A stretch of DNA of 50,269 bases from Planctomycetaceae bacterium (lineage in GTDB: Bacteria; Planctomycetota; Planctomycetia; Pirellulales; Pirellulaceae): NCBI GenBank assembly GCA_005778405.1, contig SXOA01000028.1, positions 1-50,269 on the forward strand. The letters are read 5' to 3'. Made by a program: the position numbers and the translations under genes. Under the pieces are notes generated by a model that was given only the letters and a program-made list of their open reading frames with translations, made no database searches and was not told where the DNA came from. This document shows, piece by piece, positions 16,292-24,862 of the stretch (its first letter is position 1; each line of letters opens with the position of its first letter).

Positions 16292-18916
16292 CTACTTCGG
16301 CAATGGGTCGTTTTCAAAATGCTGGAGCCGCTCGGCGAAGAGCTTGTTGCGCGGCGCGAGTTCCAGCACTCGCTTGCCATACTCGATAGCCTTGGCGCGG
16401 TCTCCCGTTTGAAAGTAAACCTCGGCCAGCGTGTCGAAATAGCTGGGGGAATTGGGAGAAAGTTCGACCGCCTTTTGGGCGTGGACGAGGGCTTCCTCCA
16501 GCCGCTGATGGCAAACGGCCGAAAGCCAGGCGACGTTGTTTCGTAGCGAGGGACTCTCGGGGTACTTCTGAGCGAGCGGAGCATGAACGGCGTAGGTACG
16601 CTCGTAGAGCGCGTTGGCTTCGGCGGTGAAGCCCTTGGCCTTGAGGAGCGGAACCAGGTCTTCCGCCAGGTCGATGTTGCCGGGGGCTATCTGCTCGCAG
16701 AGCCTCATTTCGGCGAGCGCTGCGTCCTTGTTGTCAGCCTTGAGCAGGCCGACGGCGCGCGTCTTGTGAACGATGCGGCCAATATCGAGAAGTGGTTCAA
16801 ACTCGGTGGGATTGGCATTGGGAGTGAGCAAGTAGAGTTGCAGACGCTCCCATAAGTCGGCGGAGCGTAGCGGGTCCGTTTTCACAATCAGGTTGCCGAC
16901 GTTTTCCGCGGCGTTGGAAGCCGCCCAGCTATCGGGCGGACCGGTGCGGAGGGCCAGTTCATAATGCGGCAGGGCGTCTTCGGAAAGTCCTCGCTCGTGC
17001 AAGGCAAAGGCAAAGTTTCGGCGAGTGGCGGCATCCAGGCACAGCAGGCTGGCCATTTCTAATTTCTGTTTGCCTTCCTCTCCTTTGCCGGCGGCGATCA
17101 AGGACTTTGCCGCCAAATGCAGAGCGAGCGCCTGGCTGACATCCTTTTCCCAGATCTTGAGATAGGCTGCCGCGGCCGCTTCGTGCTGCTTGTCTTCGGC
17201 GAGCAGCCGGCCATAAGTAATGCCGGCGATGGGCAAAAGCTCGGTGGCATCCTTAGCGTACTGCAATGCCGTGACCAGATCACCTTGCAGCTCGCAGGTC
17301 TCGGCGAGCACGAGCAGAATCTGCCCGCGCTGGGAGGGCTCCAGCCCGGCCACCGAGGCGTCAAATTTGACCACCAAGTCCTGCCAGCCCAAAAGTTGCG
17401 GCTGTTTGGTGGAAGTGCGAAAAAGTTGTTGCAGCGAAGCGAGCACCTCCCGCGGCTTTTGCGTGGGATGGTGCTTGCGCAAATAATCCCACCAGACGGT
17501 GGCGAGGTTGTATTGTTTCGGGAAGAACCTGACCAGCACGCCTCGGCCCCCTGGCTTTTCGAGGGCATTCGCGGCGTCTTCCAGGGCCTCGTCCTCCATG
17601 CCGGCCCGCAGTTCCATCGCGGCGAGGGTCACCCGCCCGTTCAAAGTGCGGTTCTCGGCCTCGTCGGTAATTTCCAGCAGCAGCTTGCGGAGCTTTGCGG
17701 CGTCCTCCTTGCGTCCCAGCCAATAGAGCTGCCGCATGATGTCGGCGGCGAAAGTGAAGCGGTGGATGCTGATGGCCGTCTTTTTTTCTTGCGACGGGAG
17801 CTTGTTGTACCAGTCACGCGTGAAGTCGGTTCCCGGCTCGGCACCGGCGAGCTTCAGTGCCCCGTCAAAGTCGGAGCGGTAGGCCAGCAACCGGAAAGCG
17901 ACATCGGGAATGTCCTTGCGGAGGACATTGATTCCGTCGTCCGCACGTTCGTTGAGAAGCAGGGCCTTTGCCGAAATCCAGACCTGGTCGAGTTTTTCCG
18001 CTCGCTTGCGGAGAGCAGCGACAGCTTTGTCGACTTCGGCCTGATTCCCGGCGAGCCGCTGCCAGGAGAGCACGCGCTCCCAGGAATCGGGCTGGGAGAA
18101 GTCCTTTTCCTTCGCTGGGAAGGGGTCACGGCTGTCCCACTCCAATTTGGCGGCTCTCTTCCAGTCCCGATTCTCAATCGCCAGCGAGAGCGACAGCTCT
18201 ACGTGATCGAGCTTTTCCGCTGCGGCCACCGCTGCCGGCAAGTCCCCTTTTGCCCGCAGCAACCAGACGAGCTGCTGGCGAACGGCTTCGTCGTCCCGCT
18301 TCTCCAGGCTTTCCCGCAACCTAATCGCCTGGTCATCGGCCTTGCCGCGAATGACCCAGTAGGCGGCCAGCCGCTGCATCGTGGCATCCTGATTGGCATT
18401 TTGCGTAAGGATTTGCTCCACCTGGGCGAAGTCCTGCTTGGCGATGAGTTGCGGCAGCATCCGGTCGAGCTCATTGCGATACAAATCGCCGGCAATCCGC
18501 TGGAAGGTGGGGTCCTTTTCCACGCGTAAGAGCTGCAGGATAATTTTCCACTCCCCCTTGTCCTTCAGCCGCAGCAGCGTGCTGTGCTTGACGCTGATGT
18601 CCCCCTTGCGAAACGCATCCAGCATTCTGGCGACATCTTCCGGAGTCTCCGGCGTAATGCCGTAGCGGACTTTGTCCAGCACGCTCTGAGCCCGGAACTT
18701 CGTTTCAAAGTCGTCGCTGGCAGCCGCCTTTTCGAGCGCGGGAAGCGCCGTCGGACCGGCCCGCCAAAGAAACTCCGAGGCCTTCTCGCGGTCCATAAAG
18801 TCATCCGCCGCCAGGTCGCGAACGGCCTGGGCGATTGCTTCCGCGGAGGGGGCTTCCGCCGCCGGAGCCGCCTGGGCCAAGAGGAGCGAGAGAACGAGCA
18901 GTGGGGCGGCAAGCAT
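16292..18916 (-). CDS. Large exported TPR-repeat protein
   Basis: 874 residues from the ATG at 18916, preferred because GGGGA stands six bases upstream and the signal peptide (MLAAPLLVLSLLLAQAAPA) begins there; a GTG at 18931 is the alternative. The first 110 residues after the leader look like HEAT-type helical pairs (LAADDFMDREKASEFLWRAG). The remainder is helical repeats, with clear TPR units at the C-terminus (HAQKAVELSPNSPSYFDTLA, AIEYGKRVLELAPRN). No enzymatic motif is seen. It probably serves as a scaffold in the periplasm. It is the first gene of a two-gene unit with the Tudor-like protein, although that partner lacks a leader, which is odd for a shared role. Confidence 0.85.
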   Translation of the reverse strand: MLAAPLLVLSLLLAQAAPAAEAPSAEAIAQAVRDLAADDFMDREKASEFLWRAGPTALPALEKAAASDDFETKFRAQSVLDKVRYGITPETPEDVARMLDAFRKGDISVKHSTLLRLKDKGEWKIILQLLRVEKDPTFQRIAGDLYRNELDRMLPQLIAKQDFAQVEQILTQNANQDATMQRLAAYWVIRGKADDQAIRLRESLEKRDDEAVRQQLVWLLRAKGDLPAAVAAAEKLDHVELSLSLAIENRDWKRAAKLEWDSRDPFPAKEKDFSQPDSWERVLSWQRLAGNQAEVDKAVAALRKRAEKLDQVWISAKALLLNERADDGINVLRKDIPDVAFRLLAYRSDFDGALKLAGAEPGTDFTRDWYNKLPSQEKKTAISIHRFTFAADIMRQLYWLGRKEDAAKLRKLLLEITDEAENRTLNGRVTLAAMELRAGMEDEALEDAANALEKPGGRGVLVRFFPKQYNLATVWWDYLRKHHPTQKPREVLASLQQLFRTSTKQPQLLGWQDLVVKFDASVAGLEPSQRGQILLVLAETCELQGDLVTALQYAKDATELLPIAGITYGRLLAEDKQHEAAAAAYLKIWEKDVSQALALHLAAKSLIAAGKGEEGKQKLEMASLLCLDAATRRNFAFALHERGLSEDALPHYELALRTGPPDSWAASNAAENVGNLIVKTDPLRSADLWERLQLYLLTPNANPTEFEPLLDIGRIVHKTRAVGLLKADNKDAALAEMRLCEQIAPGNIDLAEDLVPLLKAKGFTAEANALYERTYAVHAPLAQKYPESPSLRNNVAWLSAVCHQRLEEALVHAQKAVELSPNSPSYFDTLAEVYFQTGDRAKAIEYGKRVLELAPRNKLFAERLQHFENDPLPK

Positions 18917-19425
18917 GGGGAATCCCCGCACGATGACGAAAGGAGAACCCTTTCGAATGTACCGTTTCTAGCGAGGGGATTCAAAGGCAGGTGGCAGTCC
19001 GTTGACGTCGCCACCCCCAAGAACTCCACCGCGTCCCGGGCAACCCGCATCGCAGGGACCTCTCCCTTCCCTGGATGCGGATGCCGGGCGCAAGGCGGGA
19101 ACAGTTCGATGGCATGCTTGGAAACCCGCGGGAGTCACGGCTTCACGCCTGAAGCCGGCAGGCTGCGGGACCTGCATTACAACATCGGAGTTCGAATTTA
19201 TGGAGTAAGAGGGCAGGAGGACGATTTGGTTCGGCCCGCTTCCTGCACAACGCTAGGGCGTTCTTGCAAACAGAGTGCCAAATGGTTTTTCTCGCCTGAT
19301 CGTGGGAAAACCGGCTGAAAATTGGCGCAGGTAGTTTGCAACAAGTCTGTTAACGCGGCGGAACTGCTTGAGGCTTCGGCGGGCCTTGCCTGAATTCAAT
19401 GCAAACTTGGCTTTGGGCTGGCTGC
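18917..19425. other. Divergent intergenic region with a short palindrome
   Basis: About 500 bases without a gene separate the TPR gene (minus) from the ferredoxin gene (plus). It contains CGGCTTCA/TGAAGCCG with a four-base loop at 19138-19157 and a GC-rich stretch that looks like dispersed-repeat material. No ORF of credible coding character was found. Confidence 0.5.
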
Positions 19426-19431
19426 TACAAT
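19426..19431 (+). promoter_or_regulatory. -10 box placed for a leaderless ferredoxin transcript
   Basis: TACAAT ends six bases before the ATG at 19438. No ribosome binding site fits in the gap, so the mRNA probably starts at or next to the start codon. Confidence 0.5.
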
Positions 19432-19437
19432 GTGACG

Positions 19438-19776
19438 ATGTCCCAGTTCACCCACCACATCTTCGTCTGTTGCAACCAGCGTGAACCGGCGAACAGCCGC
19501 GGCTGTTGTGACCCGAGCGGGAACGAGAAGCTCCGCGATGCTTTCAAGTCCGAAATCAAGAAGCGGGGACTCAAGCCGCTGGTACGAGCGAACTCGTCCG
19601 GTTGCCTTGACCAGTGCGAGCTCGGCCCCACGGTCGTCATTTATCCGCAAGCCATTTGGTACGGCGGGGTGAAGATTGAGGACGTCCCTCGCATCGTCGA
19701 AGAAACCATCGTCGGCGGCCGCGTGATTGAAGAACTGCGAATCCCCGATGAGCAGCTCAACTGCCGGAAGAAATAG
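19438..19776 (+). CDS. Thioredoxin-like [2Fe-2S] ferredoxin
   Basis: 112 residues from the ATG at 19438. The family is an electron carrier with a thioredoxin fold and one 2Fe-2S cluster. The motif is visible as FVCCNQR (Cys 11), GCCDPSG (Cys 23/24) and GCLDQCELGP (Cys 56 and 60), followed by the VVIYPQAIWYGGV strand and the C-terminal helix with DVPRIVEETI. It lacks the hydrogenase or NuoE context, so the redox partner is unknown. An upstream in-frame ATG at 19399 is rejected because the added residues precede the family start and would lie upstream of the -10 box. The stop is one base from the convergent stop of the next gene. Confidence 0.9.
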   Translation: MSQFTHHIFVCCNQREPANSRGCCDPSGNEKLRDAFKSEIKKRGLKPLVRANSSGCLDQCELGPTVVIYPQAIWYGGVKIEDVPRIVEETIVGGRVIEELRIPDEQLNCRKK

Positions 19777-19777
19777 C

Positions 19778-20059
19778 TCACGCTCCCGCCGGCGGAAACT
19801 TGACCGAGTCGGCTGGCTTGCGGCTGCCGTTGCTTTTGAGCCAGAGCATCAGGCCCCAAAACGTGACAAAAGCCAGCGTACAGCCCAGAATGATCAGGGC
19901 TCGTTGAATGGCCATTTTTCCGTAGTCAAAGCCAGGAATTGGTCCGGAATTGCGCACGAGCAGAGGAAAGACCAAAGTGCCGACGGCCAGAAAAATCCCC
20001 CAGACCAGCAGTCCCCCCAGAATGATTCCGAGGATGCGATTGGGCCTGGCGTCGGTCAC
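19778..20059 (-). CDS. Small two-helix membrane protein coupled to DUF1501 gene
   Basis: 93 residues from a GTG at 20059 that overlaps the TGA of the DUF1501 gene (GTGA), which marks translational coupling. Two hydrophobic helices are visible: ILGIILGGLLVWGIFLAVGT (about 9-34) and ALIILGCTLAFVTFWGLML (about 56-76), with a short loop between and a basic tail. No family recognised. Because it depends on the DUF1501 gene for translation it may act with it at the membrane (inference). Confidence 0.75.
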   Translation of the reverse strand: MTDARPNRILGIILGGLLVWGIFLAVGTLVFPLLVRNSGPIPGFDYGKMAIQRALIILGCTLAFVTFWGLMLWLKSNGSRKPADSVKFPPAGA

Positions 20060-21573
20060 GACAGCACTTCCGGAATCACTTCGCCATCCACCAGCGGCAG
20101 TGGGCGGCCGCCGCGGTCGTTGATCGTGGTGTGAGGGTGGATGCCGAGCAGGTGATACATCGTCGCGAGCAGGTCCTTGGGGCTGACGGGTCGGTCGGCT
20201 ACGTCCCCCGCTTGCTTGTCGGTGGCGCCAACGACGCTGCCGCGCTTGATACCCGCGCCAGCGATGAGCGAAGAATAAGCCCGCGACCAGTGGTCGCGGC
20301 CGCCCCCTTGGGCCGCGTTGATTTTCGGCGTGCGGCCGTGCTCGCTGGTGCAGACGACCAGCACGTCGTCGAGCAGGCCGCGGCGGTCGAGGTCGCTCAT
20401 CAAACCGTACCACCCCATGTCAAAGCCGGGGGCGAGCTCTTCCTTCATCCGCTGATAATGATTCCAGTGTGTGTCCCATCCCATGCCGGCCAGTCCGAAT
20501 TCGTCCCAAAAAACGCTGACGACTTTGCTGCCGGCTTCGACCAATCGTCGAGCGGCCAGGCAGGATTGGCCGAACAGCGAAGAGCCGTAGAGCCGCCGCG
20601 TTTCCTCGGGCTCCTTGCGCAGATCGAGGGCTTCGGCCAATTTCGGAGATTCGAGCATCGACAGTGCCGACTGTTGGTGCTTGGAAAGCGACTGGCCGCT
20701 GTTGGTGGCGGACAGACCGGGAATGGCATCGTTGAGCTGGCCCAGGAGCGACTTGCGGGTGTTGAGTCGGTCGAGCGTGATATCTGCTTGCAACTGCGAA
20801 GCGGCCGGAATCACAAAGTAACTGCCGTCGGCGACGCCGATGTAGGGATCGTTGTCTGTGTAGACCATGTCGCGGAGCGTCTTGGTAATCCCTTTGTTCG
20901 CCGTCCCAATCCAGTCGGCCCACAGTGGATCATATTGGCTCCCCAGAAACGCCGCGTACGGACCAGCGCGATGCACCTCGCCGACACGCTTGGTGCTGAA
21001 CCGAAACGGCAGCAGAATATTGTTTGGGATTCCGCCAGCCGCCGCCCGAGCGTCGCCAGCCCGTGCCCGCTTCTGCTCCTCTACATATTCCACGACCGAG
21101 CCGAAGTAAGGCCAATGGCGCGGGTCATGCGGAGCCAACTCCATCGACACATCGATTGCGGGGACACCGGTCGTGGCGAAGGCCACGCCGTGCAGTGGAT
21201 AAGGATGAGTGAGCGAGCGAATGACCGTTGTGCGGTCCATTACCTTCGCCATATTGGGAAATAGCTCGCAGACGTCGCATCCCTTGAGCGTCGAGGGGAT
21301 GGTCTTCAGATCTCCCCGAATGTCCAGCGGAGCATCCGGCTTGCAATCGACCCATTCGAGCTGACTAGGCGAGCCGTAAAGATGGATCAGGATGACCGAC
21401 TTGGCTTTGCCAAAGTTGGCCTCGGCCGGCTTATTTTCGGCGGCGCACAGCTCCTGTACCTTGAGCACCTGCGGCAAGCTAAGCCCGGCAACTCCGAGGC
21501 CACCCACGCGCAGCATGTCCCGCCGCGTCAGGCCGCTGCAAAGTTGTTTCGCCGAGCCGAGGATCCGGAGCAT
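20056..21573 (-). CDS. DUF1501 protein (Tat-exported, sulfatase/phosphatase-like fold)
   Basis: 505 residues from the ATG at 21573, with GGAG five bases upstream. A twin-arginine leader (LTRRDMLRVGGLGVAGLSL) lies at about residues 15-35. Family landmarks: SVILIHLYGSPSQLEWVD, FPNMAKVMDRTTVIRSLTH, FWDEFGLAGMGWDTHW, and VVCTSEHGRTPKINAAQGGG near the C-terminus. DUF1501 proteins belong to the alkaline-phosphatase-like superfamily and in planctomycetes usually sit next to a DUF1549/DUF1553 cytochrome; no such partner is here. The substrate is not known. A small membrane protein is coupled downstream. Confidence 0.92.
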   Translation of the reverse strand: MLRILGSAKQLCSGLTRRDMLRVGGLGVAGLSLPQVLKVQELCAAENKPAEANFGKAKSVILIHLYGSPSQLEWVDCKPDAPLDIRGDLKTIPSTLKGCDVCELFPNMAKVMDRTTVIRSLTHPYPLHGVAFATTGVPAIDVSMELAPHDPRHWPYFGSVVEYVEEQKRARAGDARAAAGGIPNNILLPFRFSTKRVGEVHRAGPYAAFLGSQYDPLWADWIGTANKGITKTLRDMVYTDNDPYIGVADGSYFVIPAASQLQADITLDRLNTRKSLLGQLNDAIPGLSATNSGQSLSKHQQSALSMLESPKLAEALDLRKEPEETRRLYGSSLFGQSCLAARRLVEAGSKVVSVFWDEFGLAGMGWDTHWNHYQRMKEELAPGFDMGWYGLMSDLDRRGLLDDVLVVCTSEHGRTPKINAAQGGGRDHWSRAYSSLIAGAGIKRGSVVGATDKQAGDVADRPVSPKDLLATMYHLLGIHPHTTINDRGGRPLPLVDGEVIPEVLS

Positions 21574-21743
21574 ATCTTCTCCAACAATAGTAGCCTGCAC
21601 ACTCCGTATGCAGGATTGTCCGCTCACGGTGTGAGCAGACTACCACAATCCTGCATTATCTATTTCTCGCCCGGTCCGTGCCAGTGGAACAAGGGATTTT
21701 TCGCGGATTTTCAGGGACGATGCACCCGCGGGAGAATTCGCGA

Positions 21744-22397
21744 TTATTCCAGCCCGGCCAGCTTCGCCGCGGTGATGAAGGCTTGAACTTGTCCGGGGTC
21801 TTTCCTTCCCGGCGAGGATTCGACGCCGCTGGCGGTATCTACGGCATCGGGGCGTGCCAGTTGAATTGCCAGGGCCACGTTCTGTGCCGTTAAGCCGCCG
21901 GCCAGAATCAAGGGGAGACCGAGGAGCTTGTTTCTTTCCTTCCCCAGCGTCGACCAATCGAGAACTTGTCCTGTGCCGCCATATTGGCCCGGAGCATGCG
22001 CATCCAAAAGAATGGAGGACGGCAGGCACGATTCTTCGCAGAGGCTCAGAAACGCCGTGACGCTGTCGAGAGTCGATTCCTTGCAACGGAATGCTTTGAT
22101 GACCGGCAACTTTCCCAGCGCGGCCAGGAAATCTGGGCCTTCATCGCCATGCAGCTGCACCGCGGAGAGACCAAGCCGATTCGCAGTGGCGATAATTCCT
22201 TTGGGCAGCGAATTGACGAACACGCCCACTCGCACCACGCCTGCCGGCAATGAGTTGCAGATTTCTTTCGCTCGCTCCGCTGACACATACCGGGGGCTCT
22301 TGTCGCAAAAATTCAGACCGATGGCGTCCGCTCCCGCTGCCGCGGCAAATAGCGCGTCCTCCACCGTTGTGATGCCGCAAATTTTGATGCGAAACAC
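21744..22397 (-). CDS. trpF: Phosphoribosylanthranilate isomerase
   Basis: 217 residues, a TIM barrel, third step of the tryptophan-specific pathway in the cytoplasm. The family motifs are all present in order: KICGITTVEDA at the start, GLNFCDKSPRYV, VQLHGDEG, LLDAHAPGQYGGTG, LILAGGL and VDTASGVESSPGRKD. The catalytic Cys (KICG) is there. The start codon is GTG at 22397 and no ribosome site precedes it. No other trp gene is adjacent, so the pathway is scattered in this genome. Confidence 0.95.
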   Translation of the reverse strand: MFRIKICGITTVEDALFAAAAGADAIGLNFCDKSPRYVSAERAKEICNSLPAGVVRVGVFVNSLPKGIIATANRLGLSAVQLHGDEGPDFLAALGKLPVIKAFRCKESTLDSVTAFLSLCEESCLPSSILLDAHAPGQYGGTGQVLDWSTLGKERNKLLGLPLILAGGLTAQNVALAIQLARPDAVDTASGVESSPGRKDPGQVQAFITAAKLAGLE

Positions 22398-22922
22398 AAA
22401 AGAATCCGTGAAAATAAAAAATCGAAGGAACCTTAATTATACTGGCGACACGAGCGACTGCGGAAAAATCAAGAACGTGCGGAATTGCTAAGGGGACCCA
22501 AACCGCCGCAGAGTACTGCCTAGGAACCGCCCCGTTGCCCTTGCGGCAATTCGCCCGGCTGCCAACAGGAAAAACGTCGTAATTGCCCGAATATTCCCCA
22601 TTTTTTGCGATTGTTGATTCCCTGGGCTGCCGATGCTTCAATTCCGTGCCATGATTACAATGAATGGTATGACAGCGATGCCTCACGTTTTTTTGGGCCC
22701 AGATATTTGCGAACCAAGAGCCCCTTTCGCTGTCTGTAGTTACGTCACCGGGATTTGATTTGACCTTAGTTGGGCCGCGCGATGCGGCATGAGCCTTGCT
22801 TTCAGTGCAGGGTGCCCTGGCTGCCGGAGAATCTGGCAGAAAACTTGTGGGGAGGAGCCCCCAAGCGGCAGGCAGCAAGATCGTCCCGGAATGAGGTTCG
22901 CATATCCAAGGAGGAGTCCATT
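22398..22922. other. Intergenic region with a candidate leaderless short ORF
   Basis: About 525 bases between trpF (minus) and the small basic protein (plus). TACAAT at 22656-22661 is followed after seven bases by an ATG (22669) opening a 29-codon frame that ends at 22758, the same spacing as in the leaderless genes of this window. The short peptide shows no recognisable feature, and the box could instead be the promoter for the gene at 22923, with a leader of about 255 nt. Confidence 0.3.
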
Positions 22923-23132
22923 ATGAATGAACAAATACGCAAAGCCATCCGCCACCGGGCCAGCAAGGCCCGCACTAAGACGCAGCTTGTGAAGGCAGTC
23001 TTCGACTCCTTCCGCAGCTCGCAGATTGATCCGCGCTTTGTTTCGCTCGACGACATGAAGACCGCGGTCGTAGTCGCGGCCCGCGCTGCTCGCGCCGCCG
23101 GACAGAAGAATCCGGTCAACATGCCGGCGTAG
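22923..23132 (+). CDS. Small basic protein of unknown function
   Basis: 69 residues, rich in Lys, Arg and Ala (MNEQIRKAIRHRASKARTK). The ATG at 22923 is preceded by AAGGAGGAG, the strongest ribosome site in the window, so it is probably made in quantity. The open frame extends upstream, but this site fixes the start. The charge and helical character suggest nucleic-acid binding (inference only). A clear rho-independent terminator follows, so it is a single-gene transcript. I do not recognise the family. Confidence 0.8.
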   Translation: MNEQIRKAIRHRASKARTKTQLVKAVFDSFRSSQIDPRFVSLDDMKTAVVVAARAARAAGQKNPVNMPA

Positions 23133-23160
23133 AGCCGAGCTGGCGAAAGAGTTTCTTTGT

Positions 23161-23192
23161 AGGACGGCCTTTTCAGGCCGTCCTTTTCTTTT
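23161..23192 (+). terminator. Rho-independent terminator after the small basic protein gene
   Basis: AGGACGGCCT and AGGCCGTCCT form a perfect 10-bp stem with a TTTC loop, followed by TTTCTTTT. It lies 28 bases after the stop codon at 23132. Confidence 0.9.
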
Positions 23193-23214
23193 GGTCCCGC
23201 GTCTAGTCGTCAAA

Positions 23215-24552
23215 CTATCGCGCTGATTTCCAGCCGCTGTCGTCCCACTTCTCATCCTGCCTGGCGGCTGATGCATTCTCCGCGGCAACTTCCGCCGCAG
23301 CCGTCTGCACTTTGTAGTTCACTTTCTGCCGCTTCTCGGGCCAGCGCGCGGGAACCACGTCCCAGGTCGCTGCGCCGAGCGGCTGAAAGGCCCGAACGCG
23401 GGCGGTCTTGTCGTTGGGATTGATGAGCGCCGGGGCTCGGCTGCCGGGTTTCGCCCGCTGGCCCGCTTCCGGATCGGCAACGGGGCGGAGCGTGCTCGGC
23501 GAATCGGAAACTCGCGGCTTCAGGCCCGGTTCGGTAATCGTCGGGCGGCTGAGCTGAATGTCGGCCTTGGGCTTGTCAAAATTGGAGCGGAAGGTCGAAC
23601 CGTAAACGGGAGCCGTCCCCGTGCCTGGTGTGCTGGCACCCGACCCCGTCCCAAATCCGCCGCCGGACGGAGTGCCAAAGCTGCTGGGAGGCGAAGCTCC
23701 TGGTACCGTGCCGCGAATCGCCGGCGGGCTGCCGGGAATCGGCGTGCTGGGGCTGATGAATGGCTGGTTGTCCGCGGGACCTCCAATCACACCCGTACCG
23801 GGAGGGGGAACGGTGGTCCGAGGAGTCAGGATATTATTGAAGCCGCGCGAAGGAGTTGCGGGGGTAGCCGGAACGATGTTCGCCGGAGCCGTGTTGTAAT
23901 ACGGAACCGCTGCGGGAGCACAACCCGTCGCGGGAGCACAACTGCCATAGTTGCAATTCGTGGCACCGCTGTTGCAGGAGTTGCCACAGAACCAGTTGAA
24001 CAGCCGGAACCGCTGCGGCTGACACTGCGTGGTGGTGCAGGCTCGCTGGCAAGTGGTGGCGACGCCGGTGCCGGGCTGATACACCGTGACGGGCCGATAG
24101 TAAGTCACTGGGACCGGCACCATCCGAGTCTGATAGTAGTACGTCGGCGGCACGTAGTTCAGCCGCTGCTGCAGGCCGTAGTAAGCAAAGGCTTCCGCCC
24201 CCGCCGAAGCACCCCCCGCCGGACTGACGGCATAGCCAGGACTTGACGGAGCATAGTAAGCCACCGTCGGCGGAGCATAGTAAGCGACTCGCGCGGCCTG
24301 TGCGGACGGAGCGACCGCCACTCCCTGCGGATTAACAGCTTGCTGCACTGGATAGCCATTCCGATAGCCGGGCGCGTAATACACCGCTTGCGGTGCGGCA
24401 TAGGCATAGCTCGGGGCAGCGCCATAATAGCCGTTGTTATAGACGGCCTGGCCGGTTGGGAGCCCGCGGATATTCCCCGTTTGCGCAGCCGCCGGTGCTG
24501 CCGTCGCTAGCAATCCGATCAAGGCCAACAGGCTGCTCTTTCTCGCGTTCAT
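23215..24552 (-). CDS. Secreted Tyr/Ala/Pro-rich low-complexity protein
   Basis: 445 residues with a signal peptide (LLALIGLLATAAPAAA) and GGGGAG seven bases before the ATG. Residues about 35-160 are repeats around YYAP (VAYYAPPTVAYYAP), then a Cys-rich island (CQRACTTTQC, then CGNSCNSGATNC), then a Pro/Gly/Thr/Ser-rich region of about 170 residues and a charged tail. This composition recalls the YTV-type and other cell-surface proteins of planctomycetes. A surface or cell-wall role is likely but unproven. It is convergent with the small basic protein gene and its terminator. Confidence 0.78.
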   Translation of the reverse strand: MNARKSSLLALIGLLATAAPAAAQTGNIRGLPTGQAVYNNGYYGAAPSYAYAAPQAVYYAPGYRNGYPVQQAVNPQGVAVAPSAQAARVAYYAPPTVAYYAPSSPGYAVSPAGGASAGAEAFAYYGLQQRLNYVPPTYYYQTRMVPVPVTYYRPVTVYQPGTGVATTCQRACTTTQCQPQRFRLFNWFCGNSCNSGATNCNYGSCAPATGCAPAAVPYYNTAPANIVPATPATPSRGFNNILTPRTTVPPPGTGVIGGPADNQPFISPSTPIPGSPPAIRGTVPGASPPSSFGTPSGGGFGTGSGASTPGTGTAPVYGSTFRSNFDKPKADIQLSRPTITEPGLKPRVSDSPSTLRPVADPEAGQRAKPGSRAPALINPNDKTARVRAFQPLGAATWDVVPARWPEKRQKVNYKVQTAAAEVAAENASAARQDEKWDDSGWKSAR

Positions 24553-24849
24553 TTCGTTTCTCCCCGTTGTCGCTAAGGCCGAGCTTCTTTAGAGCCGATT
24601 CCGGCCAATCTTGTCAATCGTTTGTACGCTCATCTTGAGCGTTTGATGATAAATTACGTTTGTATCGGTAATGCGGCCTGTGCCGCTTGTGCCCCCTCAC
24701 CTGCCGCCGGCGCAAACTCTGCCGCTTTGGCAAGAACGAGGGCCAGGAAACCGTAGGTCACGGCTGGGGAGAGGCAAGAAAAGTCCTCATTTCGCCTCGC
24801 CGGCTGCGATAGACGCGCATGCCGCCTCTTCCAGAAGCATCTAGCCGCG
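24553..24849. other. Divergent intergenic region, no gene seen
   Basis: About 300 bases between the low-complexity protein gene (minus) and the dihydrouridine synthase gene (plus). It must hold promoters for both. An AT-rich patch near 24645-24675 is the likeliest site for the minus-strand one. No RNA gene or strong hairpin was recognised. Confidence 0.4.
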
Positions 24850-24855
24850 TAAAAT
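24850..24855 (+). promoter_or_regulatory. -10 box placed for a leaderless dihydrouridine synthase transcript
   Basis: TAAAAT ends seven bases before the ATG at 24863. It overlaps the earlier in-frame ATG at 24854, which therefore cannot be on the transcript. Confidence 0.5.
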
Positions 24856-24862
24856 GACAGCT

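Noticed and set aside
17117..18529. 470-codon plus-strand open frame
   Set aside because: It is the shadow of the TPR protein gene on the other strand.
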